Assembly: GCA_002428205.1 (NCBI GenBank)
Contig: DIUH01000041.1
Coordinates: 1,456-13,361 of the forward strand
Source of the DNA: Planctomycetaceae bacterium UBA6163
GTDB lineage: Bacteria > Planctomycetota > Planctomycetia > Pirellulales > Pirellulaceae
Reading direction: 5' to 3'
DNA: 11,906 nucleotides
The notes below the pieces were generated by a model, which did no database searches, was not told the origin of the DNA, and worked only from the letters and a program-made list of their open reading frames with translations. The stretch's first letter is position 1, and the number at the start of each line of letters is the position of its first letter. The translations under genes and the position numbers were made by a program. Shown here piece by piece: positions 1 to 6,695 of this stretch.

Positions 1-416
1 GGCGCGTTGGGCAAGTTTTCGACATAACGGACAACGTCGTAGCCCGCGTAGCCGATCGCACCGCCAATGAAAGGCGGCAAGGAATCGACGGGCGCGACGG
101 TCGTTTGCAGGTGCTGGCGAAGTTCCGCCAGCGGGTCAACCGCCGTTGTGGTCACGGGCGGTTTGTCGCCGTCGACGACGGTCAGGTTGTTGCCGGTGGC
201 ATAGACGCGTTTGATCGGATCAGCAGCCAGGAAGCTGTAGCGACCGACTTTTTCGCCGCCGATGACGCTTTCAAACAGACACGCTTGGCCGCCGCTATCG
301 AGCGCCGCAAAGGCGCTGACCGGCGTCAGCGTGTCGCCGAGCAGTTTGCGATAAACCGGTACAAAATCGTATTGCGCGGCGAGTTGTGAAAACGAATCGA
401 GAGCGGGCTGGGACAT
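1..416 (-). CDS. trpE: Anthranilate synthase component I, N-terminal part (runs off the window)
   Basis: The reverse strand is open from an ATG at 416 to the window edge, giving 138 codons with no stop. The protein begins MSQPALDSFSQLAAQYDFVP and continues with VPVYRKLLGDTLTPVSAF, then ESVIGGEKVGRYSFLAADP near residues 49-67, and a GGAIGYAGYDVVRY stretch near residues 117-130. These are the conserved N-terminal elements of TrpE, which converts chorismate to anthranilate with TrpG at the start of tryptophan synthesis. The ESxxGGEKxGRYSFL segment belongs to the region that in known TrpE proteins binds feedback tryptophan. The catalytic chorismate-binding domain lies outside the window. The start is the first ATG in frame and sits 37 bases after the mcsB stop, so it is probably the third gene of an mcsA-mcsB-trpE transcript. 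I see no Shine-Dalgarno sequence. PabB is a less likely alternative. Confidence 0.9.
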   Translation of the reverse strand, partial: MSQPALDSFSQLAAQYDFVPVYRKLLGDTLTPVSAFAALDSGGQACLFESVIGGEKVGRYSFLAADPIKRVYATGNNLTVVDGDKPPVTTTAVDPLAELRQHLQTTVAPVDSLPPFIGGAIGYAGYDVVRYVENLPNA

Positions 417-453
417 GGTGTGCGGTGGGTCGCTGATTGAGCTGCGAAGATGA

Positions 454-1542
454 CTAATTCAAGTCCGATTCGCGTTTGCCTGGATCGCTGAGATGTTGGT
501 GAAGATAGTTGGCCCGTTCGATGTTTCGGTCCGAAGATCCCAGCAACTTGCCTCGCAATTTTTGCAGGTGAGCCGGTTGAGTGTGGATAAACAGTTTGTT
601 GATAATATTTACCGCGACCTCGTCAATCAGCCCCAAGTTCACTCCCATTCGCACTTTTGACAAATAGTGCATCGTCTCTTCGCTGCTGATTTTCTTGGCC
701 GTGCAAAGGATCCCCAGCGCCCGGCTGACGTCGTCGTGCAGATCTTTTTCGCTCTGTTCGACCAAGAATTGCCGTGCCCGGCGTTCGTAATCGATCAACA
801 GCGGCACCACTTCGGACACCTGTTGCATCAATTCGACTTCGGTTTTGCCGAGCGTGATCTGGTTGCTGACTTGGTAAAAATCACCGGTGTACTGCGACCC
901 TTCGCCGTAGAGACCGCGGACCGTGACGCTGATTTTTTGCAAGCTGCGAAACACTTTGTCGATCTGGCGAGTGATCACCAACGCGGGCAAGTGCATCATC
1001 ACGCTGACCCGCAAACCCGTGCCGACGTTGGTCGGACAGGCCGTCAGGTAGCCATATTTGGGGTGATAGGCATAGGTGATCGCACTTTCGATCAAATCAT
1101 CCAAGCGGTTGATCTGTTGCCAAGCGTTTTCCAGGTCCAAACCGCTGTGCATCACCTGGATTCGCAAGTGATCTTCTTCGTTGACCATCACGCTGAACTG
1201 TTCGTTCGGATCGATCGCGACACCTCGGGCGCCGTCGCTGTCGGCCAATTCGCGGCTGATCAATTGGCGTTCGACCAAGAATTGTCGATCGACCTCCGAC
1301 AGCTCTTCGACGTCGATGTAGCGGACTTCGTTCAGCTCGGGGATTTTGTCCAAACGGGCCCGGATGGTCCGCTCGATGCTCAACCGATCTTCATCGCTGC
1401 AGCGGCGAATGAACGGGAAATCGGCCAGGTTGCGAGCCAAGCGGATCCGGCTGCTGATCACGATGTCCGATTCCGGACCGGTCCCCTTGAGCCATTCGCC
1501 ACATCGTCCGGCCAGCTCGTCAAATGTCTGATCTCGCTGCAC
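454..1542 (-). CDS. mcsB: McsB-type protein arginine kinase
   Basis: This is an ATP:guanido phosphotransferase of the McsB type, which phosphorylates arginines on proteins. In Bacillus the mark sends proteins to ClpCP. With the GTG start at 1542 the protein has 362 residues, the usual McsB length. Visible elements are GPESDIVISSRIRLARN (residues 22-38), the active-site NEEDHLRIQ (121-129), CPTNVGTGLR with the conserved cysteine (C169), VRGLYGEGSQYTGDFYQVSN (208-227) and a C-terminal RNIERA (339-344). RNIERA matches the RDxxRA phosphoarginine-binding motif of Firmicute McsB with Asp changed to Asn. The frame stays open to a TTG at 1584, but that start has no ribosome binding site. The GTG has GGGAG ten bases upstream and puts 21 residues before GPESD, as in Bacillus. 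The gene follows mcsA by about 100 bases and precedes trpE. Short metazoan-type arginine or creatine kinases are excluded by the McsB-specific C-terminal part. Confidence 0.95.
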   Translation of the reverse strand: MQRDQTFDELAGRCGEWLKGTGPESDIVISSRIRLARNLADFPFIRRCSDEDRLSIERTIRARLDKIPELNEVRYIDVEELSEVDRQFLVERQLISRELADSDGARGVAIDPNEQFSVMVNEEDHLRIQVMHSGLDLENAWQQINRLDDLIESAITYAYHPKYGYLTACPTNVGTGLRVSVMMHLPALVITRQIDKVFRSLQKISVTVRGLYGEGSQYTGDFYQVSNQITLGKTEVELMQQVSEVVPLLIDYERRARQFLVEQSEKDLHDDVSRALGILCTAKKISSEETMHYLSKVRMGVNLGLIDEVAVNIINKLFIHTQPAHLQKLRGKLLGSSDRNIERANYLHQHLSDPGKRESDLN

Positions 1543-1553
1543 GTTCTTGTTAC

Positions 1554-1558
1554 TCCCG
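1554..1558 (-). promoter_or_regulatory. Ribosome binding site deciding the mcsB start
   Basis: The reverse strand reads GGGAG here, followed by ten bases and then GTG at 1542. It is one of the few clear Shine-Dalgarno-like sequences in the window. The alternative TTG start at 1584 has only CTCCGCGACAA in front of it. The site therefore favours the shorter, 362-residue McsB. Confidence 0.5.
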
Positions 1559-1640
1559 CCCGAAATATTCGCGTAATGATCCAATTGTCGCGGAGAATCC
1601 GAGGGTGGGGAATGGCGGGTATGAAAAATGACTTAATGAC

Positions 1641-2141
1641 TTACCGATTGCCGGTCTCTTCCAGTTCACGAATCCGGTCGCGGATCTCTGACGCCCGTTC
1701 GTAATCCTCACGCTCGATCGCTTCTTCCATTTCTCGCCGCAATTGAATCAGCCTCGCCTGCGAATCGGCCGACACAGCCGCACGCCGCGGGTGTTTCCCC
1801 TTATGTTCCGCCGCGTCGTGGATGTTAACCAACAACGGTTCCAGTTCGGTGTCAAAATGTGTGTAATCGTACGGGCAGCCCAATCGGCCGGTGTTGCGGA
1901 ACTCGAAAAAGCTGATTCCACAGACCGGACACTCCTTTTGTTCTGTCTCGGCCGACGGTTTTCCGGTCAATTTCAGTTGCTTGGCCAGCGCCCCGGCGAT
2001 CGAAGCCGAGGGTGACGTCGATTCTTTGGCCAAAAATGTCCTGGCGTGTTCTTCACACAGGTGCATGACCTGGGGACCATCGGGGCCGATCAGCTCCGTG
2101 ATGTGAAAAGTCGCCGGTTTTTCGCAGTATTGGCACTTCAT
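1641..2141 (-). CDS. mcsA: McsA-like zinc-finger adaptor with UVR motif
   Basis: The protein has 166 residues from the ATG at 2141 and starts MKCQYCEKPATFHITEL, the standard McsA opening. An in-frame TTG at 2159 would add six residues and is less likely. The first zinc site is C3-x2-C6 with C29-x2-H32. The second is C71-x2-C74 with C89, where the expected fourth cysteine is replaced by D92 in GRLGCPYDYTHF. A UVR coiled-coil motif lies at about 131-163 (LRREMEEAIEREDYERASEI). McsA binds and activates the arginine kinase McsB and, in Firmicutes, takes part in heat-shock and metal-stress control. The gene sits directly upstream of mcsB on the same strand, which fits that partnership. No ctsR or clpC is visible beside it, unlike the Bacillus operon. 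The promoter should be in the divergent region shared with hom. The 'excinuclease' label sometimes given to such proteins is misleading. Confidence 0.9.
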   Translation of the reverse strand: MKCQYCEKPATFHITELIGPDGPQVMHLCEEHARTFLAKESTSPSASIAGALAKQLKLTGKPSAETEQKECPVCGISFFEFRNTGRLGCPYDYTHFDTELEPLLVNIHDAAEHKGKHPRRAAVSADSQARLIQLRREMEEAIEREDYERASEIRDRIRELEETGNR

Positions 2142-2393
2142 GATCGCGTCGCTTTTCAAGCACGGGGCCGCCGCATCGTTCTCGTCATATTCGCTCGGAT
2201 TCTACCGGTGCCACGGGGACTGTCAACGAACGCGATTGAGTGATTAAGCTCTGATGGCCTAGATGACGACATCTTAGAGAGGCCGTTCGAATCGGGGTCT
2301 GAACGTTTCGAATGTGGCTAAGAAAATCAAACAAAACAACTCGCCTTTCAAGGGTCAGCCCCCTTTTTCGGATTGGCGTCTGCGGCTGGATCG
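2142..2393. other. Divergent intergenic region between mcsA and hom
   Basis: This 252-base stretch separates the divergent mcsA and hom genes and must hold both promoters. I found no convincing -35/-10 pair. It contains a bulged hairpin at 2256-2284 and two copies of TTCGAAT whose starts (2286 and 2307) are exactly 21 bases apart. Short open frames starting at 2312 and 2314 run into the hom coding region in other frames. They show no recognisable protein and I do not call them genes. Confidence 0.6.
2256..2284 (+). promoter_or_regulatory. Bulged hairpin in the hom leader
   Basis: GGCCT-AGATG (2256-2265) can pair with CATCT (2270-2274) and AGGCC (2280-2284) around an ACGA loop, leaving a five-base bulge TAGAG on the 3' side. 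It has no T run after it, so it is not a standard terminator. It lies about 110 bases before the hom start and could be an mRNA leader structure or an operator. Chance pairing is possible. Confidence 0.25.
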
Positions 2394-3704
2394 ATGCAAA
2401 AAACCAAAGTGGCGATTGTCGGACTGGGAACCGTTGGCAGCGGCGTTGCCAAACTGTTGCTCGATCATGGCGATCGCACCGCCCGACACGCCGGTCGCAC
2501 GCTCTGGCTGGAAAAAGCGGTCGTTCGCGACCTGTCCAAGGCCCGCGATGTCGACGTGCCCGCCGGCGTGTTGACCGATGACGTCGAAGAAGTTTACGCG
2601 AATCCCGAAATCCAAGTCGTCGCCCACCTGGTCGGCGGATTGGAACCAGCCAGAACGATTTTGTTAAAACTGTTGCAGTCGGGCAAAGACGTCGTCACCG
2701 CGAACAAGGCGCTGCTAGCCGAACATGGCCCCGAACTTTTTAACGCCGCGCGAAAACTCGGCCGCACGATCGCTTTCGAAGCGTCCGTGGCTGGTGGTAT
2801 TCCGATCATCACCAACATTTCCCAGTGTTTGTCGGCCAACGCGATCGAATCGCTCGAAGGGATCCTGAACGGCACCAGCAACTTTATCCTCACGCAAATG
2901 GATCGCCTGGGCACTCCTTATGCCGACGCGGTCGCTCAAGCCCAGAAGTTGGGCTATGCCGAAGCCGATCCGGCGATGGACGTCGACGGTACCGACGCGG
3001 CCCAAAAGCTGGCGATTCTGGCCCACCTCGCTTTCGGCGCTCAAGTCGCTTGGCAAGATATCCCGCGCGTCGGCATCGAGAACCTGGAAACCGATGATTT
3101 GCGATACGCGTCGCAGCTCGGCTATGCGATCAAATTGCTGGCCGAAGCGAAATTGGTCGACGGTAAACTCGATCTGCATGTTTCACCCACGCTGATCAAA
3201 CGCCGCACGCCGCTGGCCGAAGTGCAGGACGCATTCAACGCCGTGCGAGTGGTCGGCGACGCCGTCGGCCCGGTCTTTTATCATGGCCAAGGTGCCGGCC
3301 AAATGCCGACCGCGTCGGCTGTTGTGGCCGACATGATCGATACGGCCGTGGGGCGAACGCGATTGACGTTTGAGACGCTCGAGCCGTTTTCGACAACTTC
3401 GCCGCCACGGGTCAGTTTGCGAAACAGCGATGAATTGCCCGGCCGTTATTACTTCCGTTTGAAGGTCAAAGACCATCCCGGCACGCTTGCGGCGATCACC
3501 GGAGTATTTGGGAAGCACAACCTGTCGATCGCGTCGGTGATCCAGCACGAGCGAAACGGCAATGGCGACGACGCTGATATCGTGCCGCTGGTGATCATGA
3601 GCCACGAAGGGGCCGAAGGCTCAGCCCGCGCCGTTGCCGAGGCGATCGAGTCGCTGGGCGTGGTCCGGGGAACGGTTACACGGTTGAGAGTGAAAACGCC
3701 GTGA
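2394..3704 (+). CDS. hom: Homoserine dehydrogenase with C-terminal ACT domain
   Basis: The enzyme reduces aspartate semialdehyde to homoserine with NAD(P)H, the branch point to threonine, methionine and isoleucine. From the ATG at 2394 it has 436 residues, normal for the bacterial three-domain form. An in-frame TTG at 2373 would add seven residues before the Rossmann strand and is unlikely. The nucleotide-binding motif is VAIVGLGTVGSG (6-17), and TANKALLA (103-109) follows. The catalytic domain holds EGILNGTSNFIL (155-166) and DGTDAAQKLAIL (198-209), where K205 is the expected catalytic lysine. An ACT domain occupies about 351-428 (YYFRLKVKDHPGTLAAI...), the usual site of threonine feedback inhibition. 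It is a monofunctional enzyme with no aspartokinase fused. The gene stands alone, with no thrB or thrC nearby, and ends two bases before a terminator. Confidence 0.96.
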   Translation: MQKTKVAIVGLGTVGSGVAKLLLDHGDRTARHAGRTLWLEKAVVRDLSKARDVDVPAGVLTDDVEEVYANPEIQVVAHLVGGLEPARTILLKLLQSGKDVVTANKALLAEHGPELFNAARKLGRTIAFEASVAGGIPIITNISQCLSANAIESLEGILNGTSNFILTQMDRLGTPYADAVAQAQKLGYAEADPAMDVDGTDAAQKLAILAHLAFGAQVAWQDIPRVGIENLETDDLRYASQLGYAIKLLAEAKLVDGKLDLHVSPTLIKRRTPLAEVQDAFNAVRVVGDAVGPVFYHGQGAGQMPTASAVVADMIDTAVGRTRLTFETLEPFSTTSPPRVSLRNSDELPGRYYFRLKVKDHPGTLAAITGVFGKHNLSIASVIQHERNGNGDDADIVPLVIMSHEGAEGSARAVAEAIESLGVVRGTVTRLRVKTP

Positions 3705-3705
3705 T

Positions 3706-3732
3706 GACAGCCCTATCGGCTATCGTTTTTTT
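3706..3732 (+). terminator. Intrinsic terminator after hom
   Basis: GACAGCC (3706-3712) pairs with GGCTATC (3718-3724) with one C-A mismatch around a CTATC loop. One G and seven T bases (3726-3732) follow. It starts two bases after the hom stop, the expected place for a Rho-independent terminator. Confidence 0.75.
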
Positions 3733-3782
3733 CTGCAAAGACGAAAGATCTTGTGTTTCTGCGGACCATCGACGTGGCCGTT

Positions 3783-3799
3783 GGGGGACAGACCAATTT
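3783..3799 (+). repeat. GGGGACAGACC element, possible REP or transposon-end remnant
   Basis: The hom-nth spacer contains GGGGGACAGACCAATTT. From memory, GGGGACAGACC followed by a T-rich stretch occurs at repeats associated with REP-type (IS200-like, Y1) transposases in many bacteria. Only one copy is seen in the window, with no inverted partner and no transposase, so this is a weak call. The rest of the 164-base spacer holds the hom terminator and nothing else I recognise. Confidence 0.2.
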
Positions 3800-3868
3800 T
3801 TATCAAATGCCAAAGGGCACTCGACAACGCGGTTCCCTGACGACACCTTAGCGAGGCTGGCCTAACAA

Positions 3869-4519
3869 GTGAAGAAACGTGAGCGTGCTGCGGTTGTCGC
3901 CCAGCGTTTAGCAGCCCTCTATCCCGATCCGCCGATTCCGCTGGACCACACCGACGCGTTCACCTTGTTGGTGGCGGTTGTGCTGAGTGCGCAGTGTACG
4001 GACAAGAAGGTCAACGAAGTCACTCCGGCGCTGTTTCGTGTCGGTGGCACGCCCGAAAAAATGCGTGCGATGAAAACGGCGGATATCCTAGCCATCATCC
4101 GGCCACTTGGCCTGGCCCCCCAAAAGGCGAAGGCTTTGTCAGGATTGTCCGAAGCGATCGTGACACAATTCGGTGGCCAGGTGCCACAGACATTTGAAGA
4201 ACTGGAAACGTTGCCAGGCGTCGGCCATAAATCGGCCAGTGTCGTGATGAGCCAAATTTTTGGGCTGCATGCGTTTCCCGTCGACACGCACATTCACCGT
4301 TTGGCCCATCGATGGGGGCTCAGCGACGGTTCGAGCGTGGTGAAAACCGAACGCGACTTAAAGCAGCTGTATCCGCCGGAATCATGGCGAGATTTGCATT
4401 TGCAGATCATTTTCTATGGTCGCGAGTATTGCACCGCACGCGGGTGTGACGGCACAAAATGCCCCCTCTGTCGCGAACTTTATCCCAAGCGAAAGTCGGC
4501 GGTGATTCATCGCAAGTAA
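3869..4519 (+). CDS. nth: Endonuclease III, DNA glycosylase/AP lyase
   Basis: This base-excision repair enzyme removes oxidised pyrimidines and cleaves the abasic site. It has 216 residues, close to the 211 of E. coli Nth. The helix-hairpin-helix is LPGVGHKSASVV (115-126) with the catalytic lysine K121, and the catalytic aspartate is D139 in FPVDTHIHRLAHR. LLVAVVLSAQCTDKKVN (33-49) is the typical N-terminal helix. The four C-terminal cysteines expected to hold a 4Fe-4S cluster are C188, C193, C198 and C201. Their spacing is C-x4-C-x4-C-x2-C, while the classical spacing is C-x6-C-x2-C-x5-C. The start is GTG; no strong ribosome binding site is visible, only GAGG well upstream. The gene is isolated by the hom terminator and a 168-base gap to the next gene. 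Confidence 0.93.
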   Translation: MKKRERAAVVAQRLAALYPDPPIPLDHTDAFTLLVAVVLSAQCTDKKVNEVTPALFRVGGTPEKMRAMKTADILAIIRPLGLAPQKAKALSGLSEAIVTQFGGQVPQTFEELETLPGVGHKSASVVMSQIFGLHAFPVDTHIHRLAHRWGLSDGSSVVKTERDLKQLYPPESWRDLHLQIIFYGREYCTARGCDGTKCPLCRELYPKRKSAVIHRK

Positions 4520-4547
4520 CCCGAAAACGTAAGCCCACCGATCAGCC

Positions 4548-4564
4548 TTGCCTTGGGAAGGCAA
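4548..4564 (+). terminator. Perfect hairpin downstream of nth
   Basis: TTGCCTT (4548-4554) and AAGGCAA (4558-4564) form a perfect seven-base-pair stem around GGG, starting 28 bases after the nth stop. No T run follows on the plus strand, so termination by the intrinsic route is doubtful. It may be a 3'-end stabilising hairpin. The remaining spacer up to 4687 holds two AACGTT copies, the second inside a TTAACGTTAA palindrome, but no clear promoter. Confidence 0.3.
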
Positions 4565-4687
4565 AATCGACGATTCTCTGTCTTGAAAGATTGTTTCAGA
4601 CCGGAACACAGCCAAACGGCGAACGTAAAAGGCACACGAACGTTGACTTTAACGTTAACGGGCCAGGGCGATTGATGATGAAGTTCG

Positions 4688-5827
4688 ATGACCAAGATTG
4701 ACCGCTACATCCTGATTTTGTTTGCCCGCACGATCCTGATCTGCTTTCTCAGCATCGGTGGAGTGTTCGTCGTCTTTCATGCGTTCAGCAACCTCGACGA
4801 CCTGCTCCGCTTGGGCGCCGATAGCGGTTCGATGACGATGGCGTTGATCGGTTTTTATGGTCCCTACATGTTAATGCTGTTCGACTGGACCGCTGCGATC
4901 ATTGCGCTGATGTCGATGTTGTTCACCGTCGGGTGGCTCCGGCGAAGTGGCGAGATGACGGCGCTGCTTGCCGCCGGTGTGCACCACGGGCGAATCTTGC
5001 GGCCGATGTTGGTGATGGTCGTCCTGGTGATCGCTTGCCAATGGGGACTGCGCGAGTTTGTGATTCCGTCGTATCGCGAAGTGTTGACCAGCAAGCCCGA
5101 TGAACTGCGAACCGCACGGGCCCAGGCGATGCTGCCGTCTTATGATAAGTCCAGTGGCATTCAGATCGAAGGCGAAGGGCTGTATCCCAACGAATCGAAA
5201 ATCGATCAACCCAGCTTCCGCCTGTATGCTTCGTTGCCTGACTATGGCGACATCATTGATGGCGACTCGGCGATCTGGCAGCCGGCCAGCGATCGGTTGC
5301 CGGCCGGTTATTTGATCACCGGTGTGACGCGTCCGGCGGGCATCGACGAACTCGATGCGGGTGTCGTTAATGATCGACCCGTGATCATGACACGCAAAGA
5401 ATTGCCGTTTCTTCAGCCCGGCGAATGCTTCGTCGCCACGACGCTGAACATCGAAGTGTTGCGCGATAATCCGCGATCGACGCGGATGGCGGGGTTGGCC
5501 GAGTTGATCCGCCGAATCCGCAACGGATCGGTTCATAGCAGCAAGGAATTGCACACGTTGCTGCACGACCGCATGCTGCGTCCGCCACTGGACCTTTGCC
5601 TGGTTTTGCTCGGCCTGCCGTTGGTCGTCAATCGCGGTGATAAAGGTCTGTTTAATGTGATTGGCCAAGCGATCGGAATCGTGCTGCTGTTCTTTGGCTT
5701 GAAAACGTTTTCTGCGGCGATGGCCAGCGGCGGGTACTTCCTCACGCCAGCCCTGGCCGCTTGGGTGCCGTTGATTGTGCTGGGGCCGCTCGCTTACGTT
5801 CGCTATCGCGACGCACAAGAGCAGTGA
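4688..5827 (+). CDS. LptF/LptG-family permease (YjgP/YjgQ)
   Basis: The protein has 379 residues and the architecture of an LPS-export permease subunit. Membrane helices lie at about 13-33, 52-84 and 105-122, a large periplasmic domain at about 125-300, and three helices at about 301-314, 321-342 and 353-371. The cytoplasmic loop LRRSGEMTALLAAGVHHGRI (84-103) is the conserved coupling-helix region that in LptF and LptG contacts the ATPase LptB. LptF and LptG pull lipopolysaccharide from the inner membrane and push it along the LptC-LptA-LptD bridge. I cannot tell LptF from LptG by sequence alone, and no lptB or second permease is in the window. The ATG at 4688 is the first plausible start and places MTKIDRYIL just before helix 1, as is typical. 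The stop overlaps the next gene's GTG (GTGA), so the two are probably translated together. Confidence 0.88.
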   Translation: MTKIDRYILILFARTILICFLSIGGVFVVFHAFSNLDDLLRLGADSGSMTMALIGFYGPYMLMLFDWTAAIIALMSMLFTVGWLRRSGEMTALLAAGVHHGRILRPMLVMVVLVIACQWGLREFVIPSYREVLTSKPDELRTARAQAMLPSYDKSSGIQIEGEGLYPNESKIDQPSFRLYASLPDYGDIIDGDSAIWQPASDRLPAGYLITGVTRPAGIDELDAGVVNDRPVIMTRKELPFLQPGECFVATTLNIEVLRDNPRSTRMAGLAELIRRIRNGSVHSSKELHTLLHDRMLRPPLDLCLVLLGLPLVVNRGDKGLFNVIGQAIGIVLLFFGLKTFSAAMASGGYFLTPALAAWVPLIVLGPLAYVRYRDAQEQ

Positions 5828-6561
5828 CCGGTCACGCGAATACCCAATCGACTGCACCGCTGCGGCTTTGCCCGCGTGACATCGGTGTGGTGATCCCGAC
5901 ATGGAACGAAGCGGCGGCGATCGAGCGAGCGATCCGATCGGTCAACGAAGCGGGCGAAGTGATTGTGGTTGATGGCGGCAGTGTCGATCGGACTTGTGAG
6001 ATTGCCGCCTCGCTGGGTGCGAAAATCATTGCAACAAAGCAACCCGGCCGTGGTCTGCAACTTGCCTGCGGTGCAGCCGCTTGCGACCTGCCGGTGCTGT
6101 TGTTTTTGCACGGCGATTGTTTTCTAGAAAACGTCGGCGATTCAAAGCCATCGCCGCTGCGACAAATCTGCGATGGGCTCAACAGCCACAGCGATCGAGG
6201 GTGGGGCGCGATGCGACAACGGATCGATGCCCCGCAACGAATCTTTCGCTGGGTCGCTTGGGGAAACGCGTTGCGAGTGAAGTATCGTGGGATGGCTTTC
6301 GGCGACCAAGCGATTTTTGTGCGTCGTGATTGGTATTTTGATGCGGGCGGTTTCGAAGCGGTGCCGTTGATGGAGGATGTTCGATTGTCCGGTCGACTGC
6401 GACGACGTGGGTGGCCGCTATTGATCGATGGGCCGGTCGTGATTAGCGCTCGTCGGTGGCAGCGCCGCGGCGTGATCCGCCAAACGCTATTGAACTGGTC
6501 GCTGCAGGTTGCTCACCGCATGGGCGTTTCACCGACGCGATTGCGAGATTTTTATCGCTGA
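5824..6561 (+). CDS. Family 2 glycosyltransferase (TIGR04283-like)
   Basis: The protein has 245 residues when started at the GTG at 5824, which overlaps the permease stop in GTGA. The frame also runs upstream to a TTG at 5761, but that stretch lies wholly inside the permease gene and resembles no glycosyltransferase. A GT-A fold is shown by IGVVIPTWNEAAAIERAI (20-37), VIVVDGGSVDRT (46-57), LLFLHGDC (92-99, the DxD-like metal site), GMAFGDQAIFVRR (156-168) and PLMEDVRLSGRLRRRG (181-196), which contains the acidic pair E184-D185. This pattern fits the TIGR04283 group of GT2 enzymes, whose substrates are mostly unknown. I see no membrane helix, so it is probably cytoplasmic or peripheral. Coupling to an LPS permease suggests work on an envelope glycolipid, but the sugar and acceptor cannot be read from sequence. 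Confidence 0.85.
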   Translation: MTGHANTQSTAPLRLCPRDIGVVIPTWNEAAAIERAIRSVNEAGEVIVVDGGSVDRTCEIAASLGAKIIATKQPGRGLQLACGAAACDLPVLLFLHGDCFLENVGDSKPSPLRQICDGLNSHSDRGWGAMRQRIDAPQRIFRWVAWGNALRVKYRGMAFGDQAIFVRRDWYFDAGGFEAVPLMEDVRLSGRLRRRGWPLLIDGPVVISARRWQRRGVIRQTLLNWSLQVAHRMGVSPTRLRDFYR

Positions 6562-6563
6562 CC

Positions 6564-6579
6564 CAGCTTTGCAAAGCTG
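6564..6579. repeat. Perfect 16-base palindrome after the glycosyltransferase
   Basis: CAGCTTTGCAAAGCTG is a perfect inverted repeat beginning two bases after the glycosyltransferase stop. In RNA it can fold as a short hairpin (CAGCT/AGCTG around TTGCAA). No T run follows. It may be a U-less terminator or 3'-end signal for the permease-glycosyltransferase transcript, or an operator for the downstream kinase gene. Confidence 0.4.
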
Positions 6580-6695
6580 CACAGATACTCAATCGGGCGG
6601 GTCAGGTTAGAATACGGCTGCTTCTTTCAAGCGATGGTCCGTCCCAATTCGGACCGCAACCTTTTCTATGCAATTTCAATAAGACGGCAGAGTAC

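Noticed and set aside
667..1704. A 345-codon open frame on the plus strand across mcsB
   Set aside because: It is antisense to the well-supported mcsB gene, and its translation resembles no known family and is rich in the His/Asp/Gln residues typical of shadow frames in this base composition.
2312..2581. Short plus-strand frames starting at 2312 and 2314 before hom, one beginning MAKKIKQNNSPFKG
   Set aside because: They overlap the hom coding start in other frames and their later parts are simply shifted readings of hom. The first residues look peptide-like but there is no family match or clear ribosome binding site.
4643..4671. TTGACT as a -35 box for the permease gene
   Set aside because: No -10-like hexamer lies 16-18 bases downstream; the sequence there is GC-rich (GGGCGA).
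4871..5902. A 343-codon minus-strand open frame across the permease gene
   Set aside because: It lies opposite an intact six-helix permease, has shadow-like composition (many His, Arg and Gln) and no recognisable motif.
6456..6695. N-terminal extension of the kinase gene into the glycosyltransferase
   Set aside because: It would overlap the upstream gene by about 100 bases and its translation matches no known N-terminus. GTG at 6696 is the first common start codon after the upstream stop.
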